55,241 nt of DNA from Parafrankia discariae (lineage in GTDB: Bacteria > Actinomycetota > Actinomycetes > Frankiales > Frankiaceae), in NCBI RefSeq assembly GCF_000373365.1, contig NZ_KB891227.1, positions 1-55,241 on the forward strand, written 5' to 3'. This document shows, one piece after another, positions 39,383-49,989 of this stretch. Numbering within the stretch: position 1 is the stretch's first letter; each line of letters begins with the position of its first letter. The position numbers and the translations under genes are program-made. The notes under the pieces were generated by a model that saw only the letters and a program-made list of their open reading frames with translations, was not told the origin of the DNA and did no database searches.

Positions 39383-40360
39383 GTGACCAGGGTGGGAAGC
39401 GCGGGCAGCAGTGATTCGGACGGCGCCGCCGCGACCGTCGTGATGACGCTCGACGTCCGGGACGGAGCGGAACAGGAATACCGCCGGTGGCAGGCGCGGA
39501 CCAATGACGCCGCCCGGGAGCGGCCGGGATTCGAGGCGGTCGAGCTGTATCCGCCCGCGTCCATGGAGAGCCATTCCTGGATCGTGGTGTTCCGGTTCTC
39601 CACGCTGGCGCTGCTGCGTGGCTGGCTGGAGTCGCCGGCCCGCCGGCGCCTCGTCGAAGAGGGCGACAGGCTGCTTGACCGCCCGGCCACCCAGGAGATC
39701 CTCACCGGCCGGCCACCCGAGCGGGACGTCGTCACCGCCGTGGTGTCGCATGTCGTGCGTCGGGGGCACGAGCGGGAGTTCGAGACCTGGCAGGAGAAGG
39801 TGCGCCGGGTGCAGGAGAGATCGCCGGGATTCCTGGGCTACGAACTGTTCCGGCCGGTGCCCGGGGTGCAGGAGCACTGGGTGGCTCTTTTCCGGTACGA
39901 CTCGATGCGGCACCTGGAGGAATGGCTGGACTCGGCGGCCCGGGAAAGGCTCCTCGCGGACGGCCGGCGGCATTTCGCCGGTTTCGACGTCCGTACCGTG
40001 GGGTCGTCGTTCAGTGGTTGGTTCCGGTTCGGGGACGGCGCCGACGGCGCGCCGCCGCCCAACTGGAAGCAGGCGATGATGGTCCTGCTCGCCCTCTACC
40101 CGACCGTCATGGTGCTGAACGTGACGGTGGGGCGGCTGCTGACGGATCTGGGCCTGGCGCGCTACGCGGTGCTGTTCGTCGGGAATGTGCTGAGCGTGAG
40201 CGCGCTCACCTGGCTGTTGATGCCGCTGGTCAACCGCCTTTTCGCCGGGTGGCTGCGGTCGGGCCCGCGGCGCTCGCCACGCCGCGACGCGCTCGGCGCC
40301 CTGGTAGCCCTCGGCTGCTACGGCGCGTTCCTCGTCCTGTTCGCCCGCACCGTCGGCTGA
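39383..40360 (+). CDS. Two-ABM-domain membrane protein
   Basis: A 325-residue protein with two antibiotic-biosynthesis-monooxygenase (ABM) type ferredoxin-like domains in tandem (about 15-105 and 110-205). The first shows VVMTLDVRDGAEQEYRRWQ, the second VVSHVVRRGHEREFETWQEK and VALFRYDSMRHLEEWLDS. Then come two to three membrane helices (about 235-325, AMMVLLALYPTVMVLNVTVG). Such proteins are widespread and mostly uncharacterised. The start is uncertain: GTG 39383 is used, while ATG 39224 would add 53 residues of unusual composition, and neither has a clear ribosome site. It is divergent from the deaminase. Confidence 0.8.
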   Translation: MTRVGSAGSSDSDGAAATVVMTLDVRDGAEQEYRRWQARTNDAARERPGFEAVELYPPASMESHSWIVVFRFSTLALLRGWLESPARRRLVEEGDRLLDRPATQEILTGRPPERDVVTAVVSHVVRRGHEREFETWQEKVRRVQERSPGFLGYELFRPVPGVQEHWVALFRYDSMRHLEEWLDSAARERLLADGRRHFAGFDVRTVGSSFSGWFRFGDGADGAPPPNWKQAMMVLLALYPTVMVLNVTVGRLLTDLGLARYAVLFVGNVLSVSALTWLLMPLVNRLFAGWLRSGPRRSPRRDALGALVALGCYGAFLVLFARTVG

Positions 40361-40610
40361 CTGTCCATCGGGTCCCCAAGTGCCCCCGCGCGTCCCCGTG
40401 TGCCCTGCGCGTCCCACGGGCCTCCGCATGTCTCCGCGCGTCCGCGCAGGTCACCGCGCCGTGCCGTTCCCAGGTCGCGTGGAACCGGCTGTCCGCGCGG
40501 CCCGGTGGCCCTGGGAGGCCGTCGGGCTTCGTGATACACCGGTGAAACCGTAGGTGACCGCGTTGTTCGGGCCGCCGTCGTTCGGGCCTCAGCCGACGCA
40601 GGAGGAACGC

Positions 40611-42626
40611 GTGACCGTGACAGGCAGCAGGGCCACAGGAGGCGGGACGGACACCGCCGCCGGATCGCTCGAGGCGGAGCTGGAGCGGCTGCAGGCTGTG
40701 GAGCGTTTCGACCCGCCGCCGGGTTTCGCCCGCCGCCAGCCGTACGCCGCCGACGCGGCCGCGGCCGCCGCCGACCCGCCGGCCTTCTGGGCGGAGAAGG
40801 CCCGTGAGCTGCTGACCTGGCAGAAGCCCTTCACCCGGGTCCTCGACGACACGAACCCGCCGTTCTACAAGTGGTTCGACGACGGCGAGCTCAACGTCTC
40901 CGCCAACTGCCTGGACCGGCACGTGGCGGCCGGCCTGGGCGGTCGGGTCGCCTACCACTGGCACGGCGAGGAGGGCGAGCGGCGGGCCGTCACCTATTCC
41001 GAGCTGCTCGCCGACACCCAGCGGCTCGCGAACGGCCTGCGTTCCCTCGGTGTGGTCCCGGGCGACGTCGTCGGCATCTACCTGCCGATGATCCCCGAGG
41101 TGGCGGTGGCGATGCTCGCCTGCGCCCGGATCGGCGCGGTGCACAACGTGGTCTTCGGCGGGTTCGCGCCGTCCGCGGTGCGGGAGCGGATGGAGGTCTC
41201 CGACGCCAAGGTGCTGATCACCGTGGACGGGGCCCGCCGCAAGGGCCGCACCGCGGCGGTCAAGGCCGGGGTGGACGCCGAGCTGGGCGACCTGCCGAAG
41301 CTGGAGCACATCGTGGTCGTCCGCTCCACCGGCCCGGTGGGCGGGGCCGAGACGGCGATGACGGCCGGGCGCGACGTCTGGTACCACGAGCTGCTCGCCG
41401 CCGCCGACCCGCTGTGCCCGCCGGTGCCGCTGTCCGCCGAGCACCCGCTGTTCATCCTGTACAGCTCCGGGTCGACGGCGAAGCCGAAGGGCATCCTGCA
41501 CACCACCGGCGGCTACCTGCTCGGCGCGGCGTACACCCACCGCACGGTCTTCGACCTCGACCCGGAGACCGACGTCTACTGGTGCTCCGCCGACGTCGGC
41601 TGGATCACCGGCCATTCCTACATCGTGTACGGACCGCTGGCGAACGCCGTGACGAGCGTGATGTACGAGGGCGCGCCGGACTACCCGGACTACGACATCT
41701 GGTGGCGGGTGATCGCCGAGTACAGGGTCACCGTCTTCTACACCGCGCCGACGGCCATCCGGGCGTGCATCAAGTGGGGGGCGGAGTACCCGGAGCGGCA
41801 CGACCTGTCGTCGCTGCGGCTGCTCGGCTCGGTCGGCGAGCCGATCAACCCGAAGGCCTGGCTGTGGTACCACCAGGTGATCGGCGGCGGTCGCTGCCCG
41901 ATCGTGGACACCTGGTGGCAGACCGAGACCGGCTCCATCCTGATCTCACCGATCCCCGGGGTGACGTCGACCAAGCCGGGGTCGGCGACGACACCGCTGC
42001 CCGGGATCAGCCCGGCGCTGCTGTCCGAGGACGGCGATCCGGTCACCGAGGGCACCGGGGTGCTGGTGGTCACCAGCCCGTGGCCGTCGATGCTGCGCAC
42101 GCTCTACCGCGACGACGAGCGGTTCGTGCGGACCTACTTCTCCCGGTTCGGCCCCCGTACCTACGTCGTGGGCGACGCCGCCCGCCTCGACGCGGACGGC
42201 TACTTCTGGATCATCGGCCGGATCGACGACGTGATCAACGTGTCGGGGCACCGGCTGTCCACCGCCGAGGTGGAGTCCGCGATCGTCGCGCACGAGGCGG
42301 TCGCCGAGGCGGCCGTGGTGGCCCAGGCGGACGAGGACACCGGCCAGGCGATCGTCGCGTTCGTGACGCTGCGCGGCGAGCTGGTCGGCGACGACGCCAT
42401 GGTCTCCCAGCTGCGGGACCACGTGGCCCACCGGATCGGCAAGCTGGCCCGCCCGCGCCGGATCATCTGGGCCGACGACCTGCCGAAGACCCGGTCCGGC
42501 AAGATCATGCGCCGGCTGCTGCGGGACGTCGCCGAGGGCCGCGAGCTCGGCGACGTCACGACCCTGCGCGACCCGGCGGTCATGTCCGCGATCGCCGCGA
42601 AGGTCGCCACCGCCCCGGATGAGTAG
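40611..42626 (+). CDS. acs: Acetyl-CoA synthetase (acetate-CoA ligase, AMP-forming)
   Basis: A 671-residue adenylate-forming enzyme. ATP-binding motif YSSGSTAKPKGILHTTGGYL, acetyl-CoA synthetase signatures DVGWITGHSYIVYGPL and WWQTETGSILISPIPG, the hinge VINVSGHRLSTAEVESA and the catalytic Lys631 in KTRSGKIMRRLLRD are all present. The Trp of WWQTETG fits a small acyl pocket (acetate). GTG 40611 has AGGAGGAA close by; an earlier GTG at 40554 lacks one. Lys631 is the site that protein acetylation would silence. With ccr, thiolase and etfBA it suits growth on acetate. It stands alone, with a palindrome downstream. Confidence 0.95.
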   Translation: MTVTGSRATGGGTDTAAGSLEAELERLQAVERFDPPPGFARRQPYAADAAAAAADPPAFWAEKARELLTWQKPFTRVLDDTNPPFYKWFDDGELNVSANCLDRHVAAGLGGRVAYHWHGEEGERRAVTYSELLADTQRLANGLRSLGVVPGDVVGIYLPMIPEVAVAMLACARIGAVHNVVFGGFAPSAVRERMEVSDAKVLITVDGARRKGRTAAVKAGVDAELGDLPKLEHIVVVRSTGPVGGAETAMTAGRDVWYHELLAAADPLCPPVPLSAEHPLFILYSSGSTAKPKGILHTTGGYLLGAAYTHRTVFDLDPETDVYWCSADVGWITGHSYIVYGPLANAVTSVMYEGAPDYPDYDIWWRVIAEYRVTVFYTAPTAIRACIKWGAEYPERHDLSSLRLLGSVGEPINPKAWLWYHQVIGGGRCPIVDTWWQTETGSILISPIPGVTSTKPGSATTPLPGISPALLSEDGDPVTEGTGVLVVTSPWPSMLRTLYRDDERFVRTYFSRFGPRTYVVGDAARLDADGYFWIIGRIDDVINVSGHRLSTAEVESAIVAHEAVAEAAVVAQADEDTGQAIVAFVTLRGELVGDDAMVSQLRDHVAHRIGKLARPRRIIWADDLPKTRSGKIMRRLLRDVAEGRELGDVTTLRDPAVMSAIAAKVATAPDE

Positions 42627-42660
42627 GCGCCGCCCCGGCCGGCGGGCGTCCCGCCCGAAC

Positions 42661-42694
42661 CGCCGCCCGTCCACCGCGCGGTGGACGGGCGGCG
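42661..42694. terminator. 34-bp perfect palindrome after acs
   Basis: Both halves (CGCCGCCCGTCCACCGC and its complement) match without a mismatch, starting 35 nt past the acs stop. It forms a long hairpin with almost no loop, most likely a terminator; as double-stranded DNA it could also be a protein site. Confidence 0.75.
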
Positions 42695-42809
42695 CGGAGT
42701 GCGGAATATCCGTCCTGGGGGGATCGCGGCGAAGTTGTTGCGGCTCGTCAACCGGCCGGCCGAACCCGGGTGTGGCGAGTTCAGGCACCCTGTTTAGGCT
42801 TCCCGTCTC

Positions 42810-45374
42810 GTGAGAGCGCTGCGCCGATTCACTGTCCGTGCCCAGCTCCCGGAGCAGCTCGCTGCGCTGGGCGAGCTGGTTCTGAACCTCCGCTGGTCCT
42901 GGCATCCGGAGACCCTCGACCTGTTCGAGTCGGTCGATCCGGAGTTGTGGCGGGCCTGCAACGGCGATCCCGTCCGGCTGCTCGGCGAGGTCGACCACGA
43001 CCGGCTCGTGGCGCTCTCCGTCGACCGGAAGTTCCTGCGCCGGCTCTCCGACGCCGCGGACGACCTGCAGGAGTACCTGACCTCCGACCTCTGGTACCAG
43101 AAGCAGGCGATCCCGGGCGCGCCCGCGGCCATCGCCTACTTCTCGCCGGAGTTCGGGATCACCGAGGTCCTCCCGCAGTACTCGGGCGGCCTGGGCATCC
43201 TCGCCGGGGACCACCTGAAGACCGCCAGCGACCTCGGGGTGCCGATCATCGGGGTCGGCCTGCTCTACCGGGCCGGCTACTTCGTCCAGTCGCTGTCACG
43301 GGACGGCTGGCAGCAGGAGCGCTATCCCGGCATCGACCCGCACGGCCTGCCGCTGACCCAGCTCACCGACGCCGACGGCGCCCCGGTGAAGGTCGCCGTC
43401 GGCCTGCCCGAGGGCCGCACCCTGCACGCCCAGATCTGGAAGGCGCAGGTCGGCCGGGTCCCGCTGCTGCTGCTCGACTCCGACGTCGAGGACAACCAGT
43501 CCGCCGAGCGGGGGGTCACCGACCGTCTCTACGGCGGCGGGACGGACCACCGCCTGCTCCAGGAGATGCTGCTGGGGATCGGCGGGGTCCGCGCGCTGCG
43601 CGCCTTCGCCGCCGTCACCGGCTCGCCGGCGCCGGAGGTCTACCACACCAACGAGGGCCACGCCGGCTTCCTCGGGCTGGAGCGCATCCGCGAGCTCGCC
43701 GAGACCGGGCTGAGCTTCGACGAGGCGCTGGAGGCCGCCCGCGCCGGCACGCTGTTCACCACGCACACCCCCGTGCCCGCCGGCATCGACCGGTTCCCCA
43801 AGGACCTGGTCGCCCGCCACTTCGGCGGCGACAACAGCTGGCCCGGGGTCCCGGTCGACCGGGTGCTCGAGCTCGGCGCCGAGCCCGATCCCAACGTGTT
43901 CAACATGGCCCACATGGGCCTGCGCCTCGCCCAGCGCTCCAACGGGGTCAGCAGCCTGCACGGCATCGTCAGCCGGGAGATGTTCGCCGGCCTGTGGCCC
44001 GGCTTCGACCACTCCGAGGTGCCGATCGGCTCGGTCACCAACGGCGTGCACGCGCCGACCTGGGTCTCCCGCTCGATCGTCGAGCTGGCCGACCGCCAGC
44101 CCGGCCCCGGCCTGCTCAGCGGCGGCGCCGAGGCCTTCGCCCGGTTCGACAAGGTCTCCGACGAGGCCATCTGGGCCACCCGGCGGGAGCTGCGCGAGCA
44201 GCTCGTCGCCGAGATCCGCCGCCGGGTGCGGGTCTCCTGGCTGCAGCGCGGCGCGGCCCCCGGCGAGCTCGACTGGGTCGAGTCCGTCTTCGACCCGGAC
44301 GTGCTCACCATCGGCTTCGCCCGCCGGGTGCCGTCCTACAAGCGGCTCACCTTGATGCTGCGTGACTCCGAGCGGCTCAAGCGGCTGCTCCTGCACGCCG
44401 ACCGGCCCGTCCAGATGGTCATCGCCGGCAAGGCCCACCCGGCCGACGACGGCGGCAAGCTGCTCGTCCAGCAGATCGTCCAGTTCGCCGACAACCCGGG
44501 CGTGCGGCACCGGATCGTCTTCCTGCCCGACTACGACATCGGCATGGCCCGGTACCTCTACGGCGGCTGCGACGTCTGGCTGAACAACCCGCTGCGCCCG
44601 CTCGAGGCGTGCGGCACGTCCGGGATGAAGGCGGCGCTCAACGGCTGCCTGAACCTCTCGATCCGGGACGGCTGGTGGGACGAGATGTTCGACGGCCAGA
44701 ACGGCTGGGCCATCCCGACCGCGGACGGCGTCGAGGACCCGGACCGCCGCGACGACATCGAGTCGGCGGCCCTGTACGACCTGCTCGAGAACACGGTGAC
44801 GGCGCGCTTCTACGACCGGGCGACGCCGACGTCCAACCCGCCGCGGTGGACGGCGATGGTCAAGCACACCCTCGCCACCCTCGGCCCGCGGGTGCTGGCG
44901 ACCCGAATGGTGCAGGAGTACGTCGAGCGCTACTACGTGCCCGCCGGGGTGTCGGCCCGCCAGGCCACCGAGGGCGACCTCGCCGGGGCGCGGGACCTCG
45001 CGGCCTGGAAGCACCGGGTGCGCAGCGCCTGGTCGGGCGTGCACGTGCTCAACGTCGACTCGGCCGGGCTCGGGGACACCCCCCAGGTGGGCCAGTCGCT
45101 GGTCGTGCGGGCGACGGTCGAGCTCGGCGGCCTGGACCCGGCCGACGTCGAGGTGATCGCCTCCTACGGCCGGGTGGACGAGACCGATCGCATCGTGGCG
45201 CCGGGCACCCTCTCGCTGACCGAGGTGGGCGAGGGCGAGGGCGGCCACGGCCACCGGTACGAGGGCACGATCCCGCTCGGCCGGACCGGTCCGTTCGGTT
45301 ACACGGTGCGGGTGCTGCCGCGCCACCGCCTCACCGCGAGCCCGGCCGAGCTCGGCCTGGTCACCAACCCCTGA
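42810..45374 (+). CDS. glgP: Alpha-glucan phosphorylase
   Basis: An 854-residue phosphorylase that releases glucose-1-phosphate from alpha-1,4-glucan ends. The N-terminal DUF3417 segment (about 1-110, ELVLNLRWSWHPETLDLFES) is followed by the GT35 core: AYFSPEFGITEVLPQYSGG, YHTNEGHAGFLGLERI, and the cofactor site ACGTSGMKAALNG with pyridoxal-phosphate Lys607. The length and DUF3417 place it in the actinobacterial/thermophile type rather than the E. coli type. GTG 42810 is the start, without a strong ribosome site. It converges on glgX, with which it shares a terminator; the pair would degrade the glucan made by the glgE-glgB genes. Confidence 0.95.
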   Translation: MRALRRFTVRAQLPEQLAALGELVLNLRWSWHPETLDLFESVDPELWRACNGDPVRLLGEVDHDRLVALSVDRKFLRRLSDAADDLQEYLTSDLWYQKQAIPGAPAAIAYFSPEFGITEVLPQYSGGLGILAGDHLKTASDLGVPIIGVGLLYRAGYFVQSLSRDGWQQERYPGIDPHGLPLTQLTDADGAPVKVAVGLPEGRTLHAQIWKAQVGRVPLLLLDSDVEDNQSAERGVTDRLYGGGTDHRLLQEMLLGIGGVRALRAFAAVTGSPAPEVYHTNEGHAGFLGLERIRELAETGLSFDEALEAARAGTLFTTHTPVPAGIDRFPKDLVARHFGGDNSWPGVPVDRVLELGAEPDPNVFNMAHMGLRLAQRSNGVSSLHGIVSREMFAGLWPGFDHSEVPIGSVTNGVHAPTWVSRSIVELADRQPGPGLLSGGAEAFARFDKVSDEAIWATRRELREQLVAEIRRRVRVSWLQRGAAPGELDWVESVFDPDVLTIGFARRVPSYKRLTLMLRDSERLKRLLLHADRPVQMVIAGKAHPADDGGKLLVQQIVQFADNPGVRHRIVFLPDYDIGMARYLYGGCDVWLNNPLRPLEACGTSGMKAALNGCLNLSIRDGWWDEMFDGQNGWAIPTADGVEDPDRRDDIESAALYDLLENTVTARFYDRATPTSNPPRWTAMVKHTLATLGPRVLATRMVQEYVERYYVPAGVSARQATEGDLAGARDLAAWKHRVRSAWSGVHVLNVDSAGLGDTPQVGQSLVVRATVELGGLDPADVEVIASYGRVDETDRIVAPGTLSLTEVGEGEGGHGHRYEGTIPLGRTGPFGYTVRVLPRHRLTASPAELGLVTNP

Positions 45375-45381
45375 CCCACCC

Positions 45382-45418
45382 CCGGGTGGCCCCGGGCCCC
45401 ACGCCCGGGGGCCCGGGG

Positions 45419-45426
<8 letters not shown>
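45382..45426. terminator. Shared bidirectional terminator of glgP and glgX
   Basis: A stem of about 19 bp with one G-U pair, built on GCCCCGGGCCCC / GGGGCCCGGGGC and extended by CCGGGT / ACCCGG, with a 7-nt loop. The right arm includes the glgX stop codon (45419-45421). Confidence 0.85.
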
Positions 45427-47728
<2,302 letters not shown>

Positions 47729-47940
47729 ATCATTCGGTGGTCCCCCGAACTCCTACCTCCACCCGTCCCAAGTGACCGGCGTCACTCCGTTGCCTCGCGG
47801 CGGGGGGAGGCCGGCCGGGCGTGGTCCCGGGGTGGTCGTCGGTGGCCTGAACGTGGTGCCGTACTCGTCTAGTGTTGGCTGCGGCCCGGCGGGGGACGGC
47901 CCGGCGGGCGGGTGGCTCACTGATGCGCGGAGGTTTGGCG

Positions 47941-48717
47941 ATGGCGGTCGTGCGGCTCGAGGTCTCCGACGGTGTCGGGACGATCCGGCTGGACCGGCCG
48001 CCGATGAACGCGCTCAACGCCGAGCTCGCCGCCGAGCTGCGCGCCACCGCCCTCGAGGCCACCGCGCGGGCGGACATCCGCGCGGTCGTCCTCTACGGCG
48101 GCGAGAAGGTGTTCGCCGCCGGGGCGGACATCAAGGAGATGGCGAAGCTGGACATCGCCGGCATCACCGGCTGGGTCCGCGATCTGGGCGCGGCCCTCGA
48201 CCTGGTGGCGCGGATCCCGAAGCCGGTCGTCGCGGCCGTCACCGGCTACGCCCTCGGTGGCGGCCTGGAGCTGGCGCTGTGCGCCGACTTCCGGGTCTTC
48301 GCCGAGAACGCGAAGGTCGGAGTGCCCGAGATCACCCTGGGTGTCATCCCGGGCGCCGGCGGCACGCAGCGTCTGCCGCGGCTCATCGGCCCGGCCCGGG
48401 CCAAGAACCTGGTCTTCAGCGGACGGCAGGTGCGGGCCGCCGAGGCGGAGGCGATCGGGCTGGCCGACAAGGTCGTCCCGGCCGACGAGGTGTACGCCGA
48501 GGCGCTGCGGATGGCCGGCCGCTTCGTCACCGGGCCCGCCCTGGCGCTGGCCGCGGCGAAGCAGGCGATCGACGACGGCGGCGACCTCGCGCTCTCCGAG
48601 GCGCTGCGGCTGGAGTCGGCGCTGTTCGTCGGCCTGTTCGGCACCGAGGACCGCCGCCACGGCATGGACTCGTTCATCGAGCGCGGCCCGGGCAAGGCCG
48701 ACTTCGTCGGCCGCTAG
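47941..48717 (+). CDS. Enoyl-CoA hydratase/isomerase-family protein
   Basis: A 258-residue crotonase-fold protein. The oxyanion-hole segments AAGADIKEMAKLD and TGYALGGGLELALCADF and the catalytic-glutamate stretch VGVPEITLGVIPGAGGTQ are intact, matching true enoyl-CoA hydratases that add water to trans-2-enoyl-CoA in beta-oxidation. ATG 47941 has GGAGGT six bases upstream; the open frame back to 47872 lacks family similarity. It lies divergent from glgX with a 212-bp gap. It could also act on crotonyl-CoA, upstream of Ccr. Confidence 0.93.
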   Translation: MAVVRLEVSDGVGTIRLDRPPMNALNAELAAELRATALEATARADIRAVVLYGGEKVFAAGADIKEMAKLDIAGITGWVRDLGAALDLVARIPKPVVAAVTGYALGGGLELALCADFRVFAENAKVGVPEITLGVIPGAGGTQRLPRLIGPARAKNLVFSGRQVRAAEAEAIGLADKVVPADEVYAEALRMAGRFVTGPALALAAAKQAIDDGGDLALSEALRLESALFVGLFGTEDRRHGMDSFIERGPGKADFVGR

Positions 48718-48779
48718 CCTCGCCGGCCGCCGGCCAGCCTTCGCCGGCCTCGTCAGCGGCGGGTCGGGGTGGGCGGCGG

Positions 48780-49961
48780 CTAGCGCAGGGCCAGGTCGAC
48801 GGTCACCGGCTTGTGGTCGCTGCCGAACTCGGAGCCGACCTGGTAGCTGGTGATCGCGAAGGCCGGTGAGGCGAGGACGTGGTCGATCCGCAGCACCGGT
48901 GGGAGCGCGACCGTCTTCGCGTTCCAGGTCGGCGTCCAGCCGGCGCCGAGGACGTCGTGGGCGTCGCGCACACCGGCGGAGAGCAGCCGGCGCAGCGGGC
49001 GGTGGTCCCGGGTGGCGTTGAAGTCGCCGGCGAGCACGACCGGCAGGGTCGAGCTCTCGACGTCCTCGCGGAGATGGTCGAGCTGGGTCCGCCACCGTTT
49101 CGCGTAGTCCCCGCTCGTCGGCGAGATCGTGTGCACCGCGTACATGACGAAGGAACGTCGCTCGTCGACCCGCACCGTCGTGCGCAGTGACATGCTGCCG
49201 GCCACCTCAGGCGCCGCCGTGTCCGACAACGGGAAGCGGGAGAACACCGCCGCGCCGAACGCGCCGTCCCGCGGACGGACCTCGGAGTACCGGTACTCCT
49301 TCAGCGCGCCCGAGGCCTGGACGTCGGCCAACGTCCGCGGCGAGAGCTCGACCAGCACCAGGACGTCGGGGTCGGCGGCCTCGATCTGCCGGCCCAGCCG
49401 GCCGGCCTCGGTGTTGGAGTAGAGCAGGTTCGCGCTCATCACCCGCAGCCGGGCCGAGCCCTGCGGGACGTCGTCGGCGTCGCCGGGAAGGACCTCGGGC
49501 AGCGCCCAGACCAGGTGGGCGACCACGAGCAGCGCACAGAAGATCATGAGCAGGTTGCGCCGCAGCGCGAAGCCGATCGCGAGCGCCGCGTAGACCGGCA
49601 GGTACAGCAGCGGCGTCAGCGCGTTGAGCGCGGCGAACGGCCAGGCGAACGCGTCGTCGAGGTGGACGAGGCGGATCGCGGCGAGGACGGCGAGCGCCGC
49701 CGTGACGACCCAGGCGACGAACACCAGCGCGATCCGGGCCGGTGGGTGCGTCCCACCCGTCCAGCCGGGCGGGTCGGACGGGATCGCCGGGATGTCGCCG
49801 GCGCCCGTGCCCGCCCCGGCGCCGATGTCTCCGCCGCTCCCGCCGCTCCCGCCGGTGACTCCGCCGGCGCCGGCGCTGTTGCCGTTGGGATCGCCGGCGA
49901 GGTTGCTGGAGGTGGGGGCGCGTCGGCCGATGCGTCGGCCGATGCCCTTCGCGGGGCTCAC
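48780..49961 (-). CDS. Membrane-anchored endonuclease/exonuclease/phosphatase (EEP) family protein
   Basis: A 393-residue protein. A Gly/Pro-rich cytoplasmic start is followed by three membrane helices (about 75-170, IALVFVAWVVTAALAVLAAI and NLLMIFCALLVVAHLVWALP), then an EEP catalytic domain (about 180-393) with LRVMSANLLYSNTEAG, VLVLVELSPRTLAD, VLAGDFNATRDHRPLRRLL, RIDHVLAS and the final SDHKPVTVDL. Metal-binding Asn, Glu, Asp and His are present. These proteins cut phosphodiester or phosphate bonds outside the cell; substrate unknown. The start is GTG 49959-49961, without a clear ribosome site; it lies 28 bp after the TPR-regulator stop on the same strand. Confidence 0.85.
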   Translation of the reverse strand: MSPAKGIGRRIGRRAPTSSNLAGDPNGNSAGAGGVTGGSGGSGGDIGAGAGTGAGDIPAIPSDPPGWTGGTHPPARIALVFVAWVVTAALAVLAAIRLVHLDDAFAWPFAALNALTPLLYLPVYAALAIGFALRRNLLMIFCALLVVAHLVWALPEVLPGDADDVPQGSARLRVMSANLLYSNTEAGRLGRQIEAADPDVLVLVELSPRTLADVQASGALKEYRYSEVRPRDGAFGAAVFSRFPLSDTAAPEVAGSMSLRTTVRVDERRSFVMYAVHTISPTSGDYAKRWRTQLDHLREDVESSTLPVVLAGDFNATRDHRPLRRLLSAGVRDAHDVLGAGWTPTWNAKTVALPPVLRIDHVLASPAFAITSYQVGSEFGSDHKPVTVDLALR

Positions 49962-49989
49962 CGGACATAGGGTGCCCGGTCCGGGCCGG

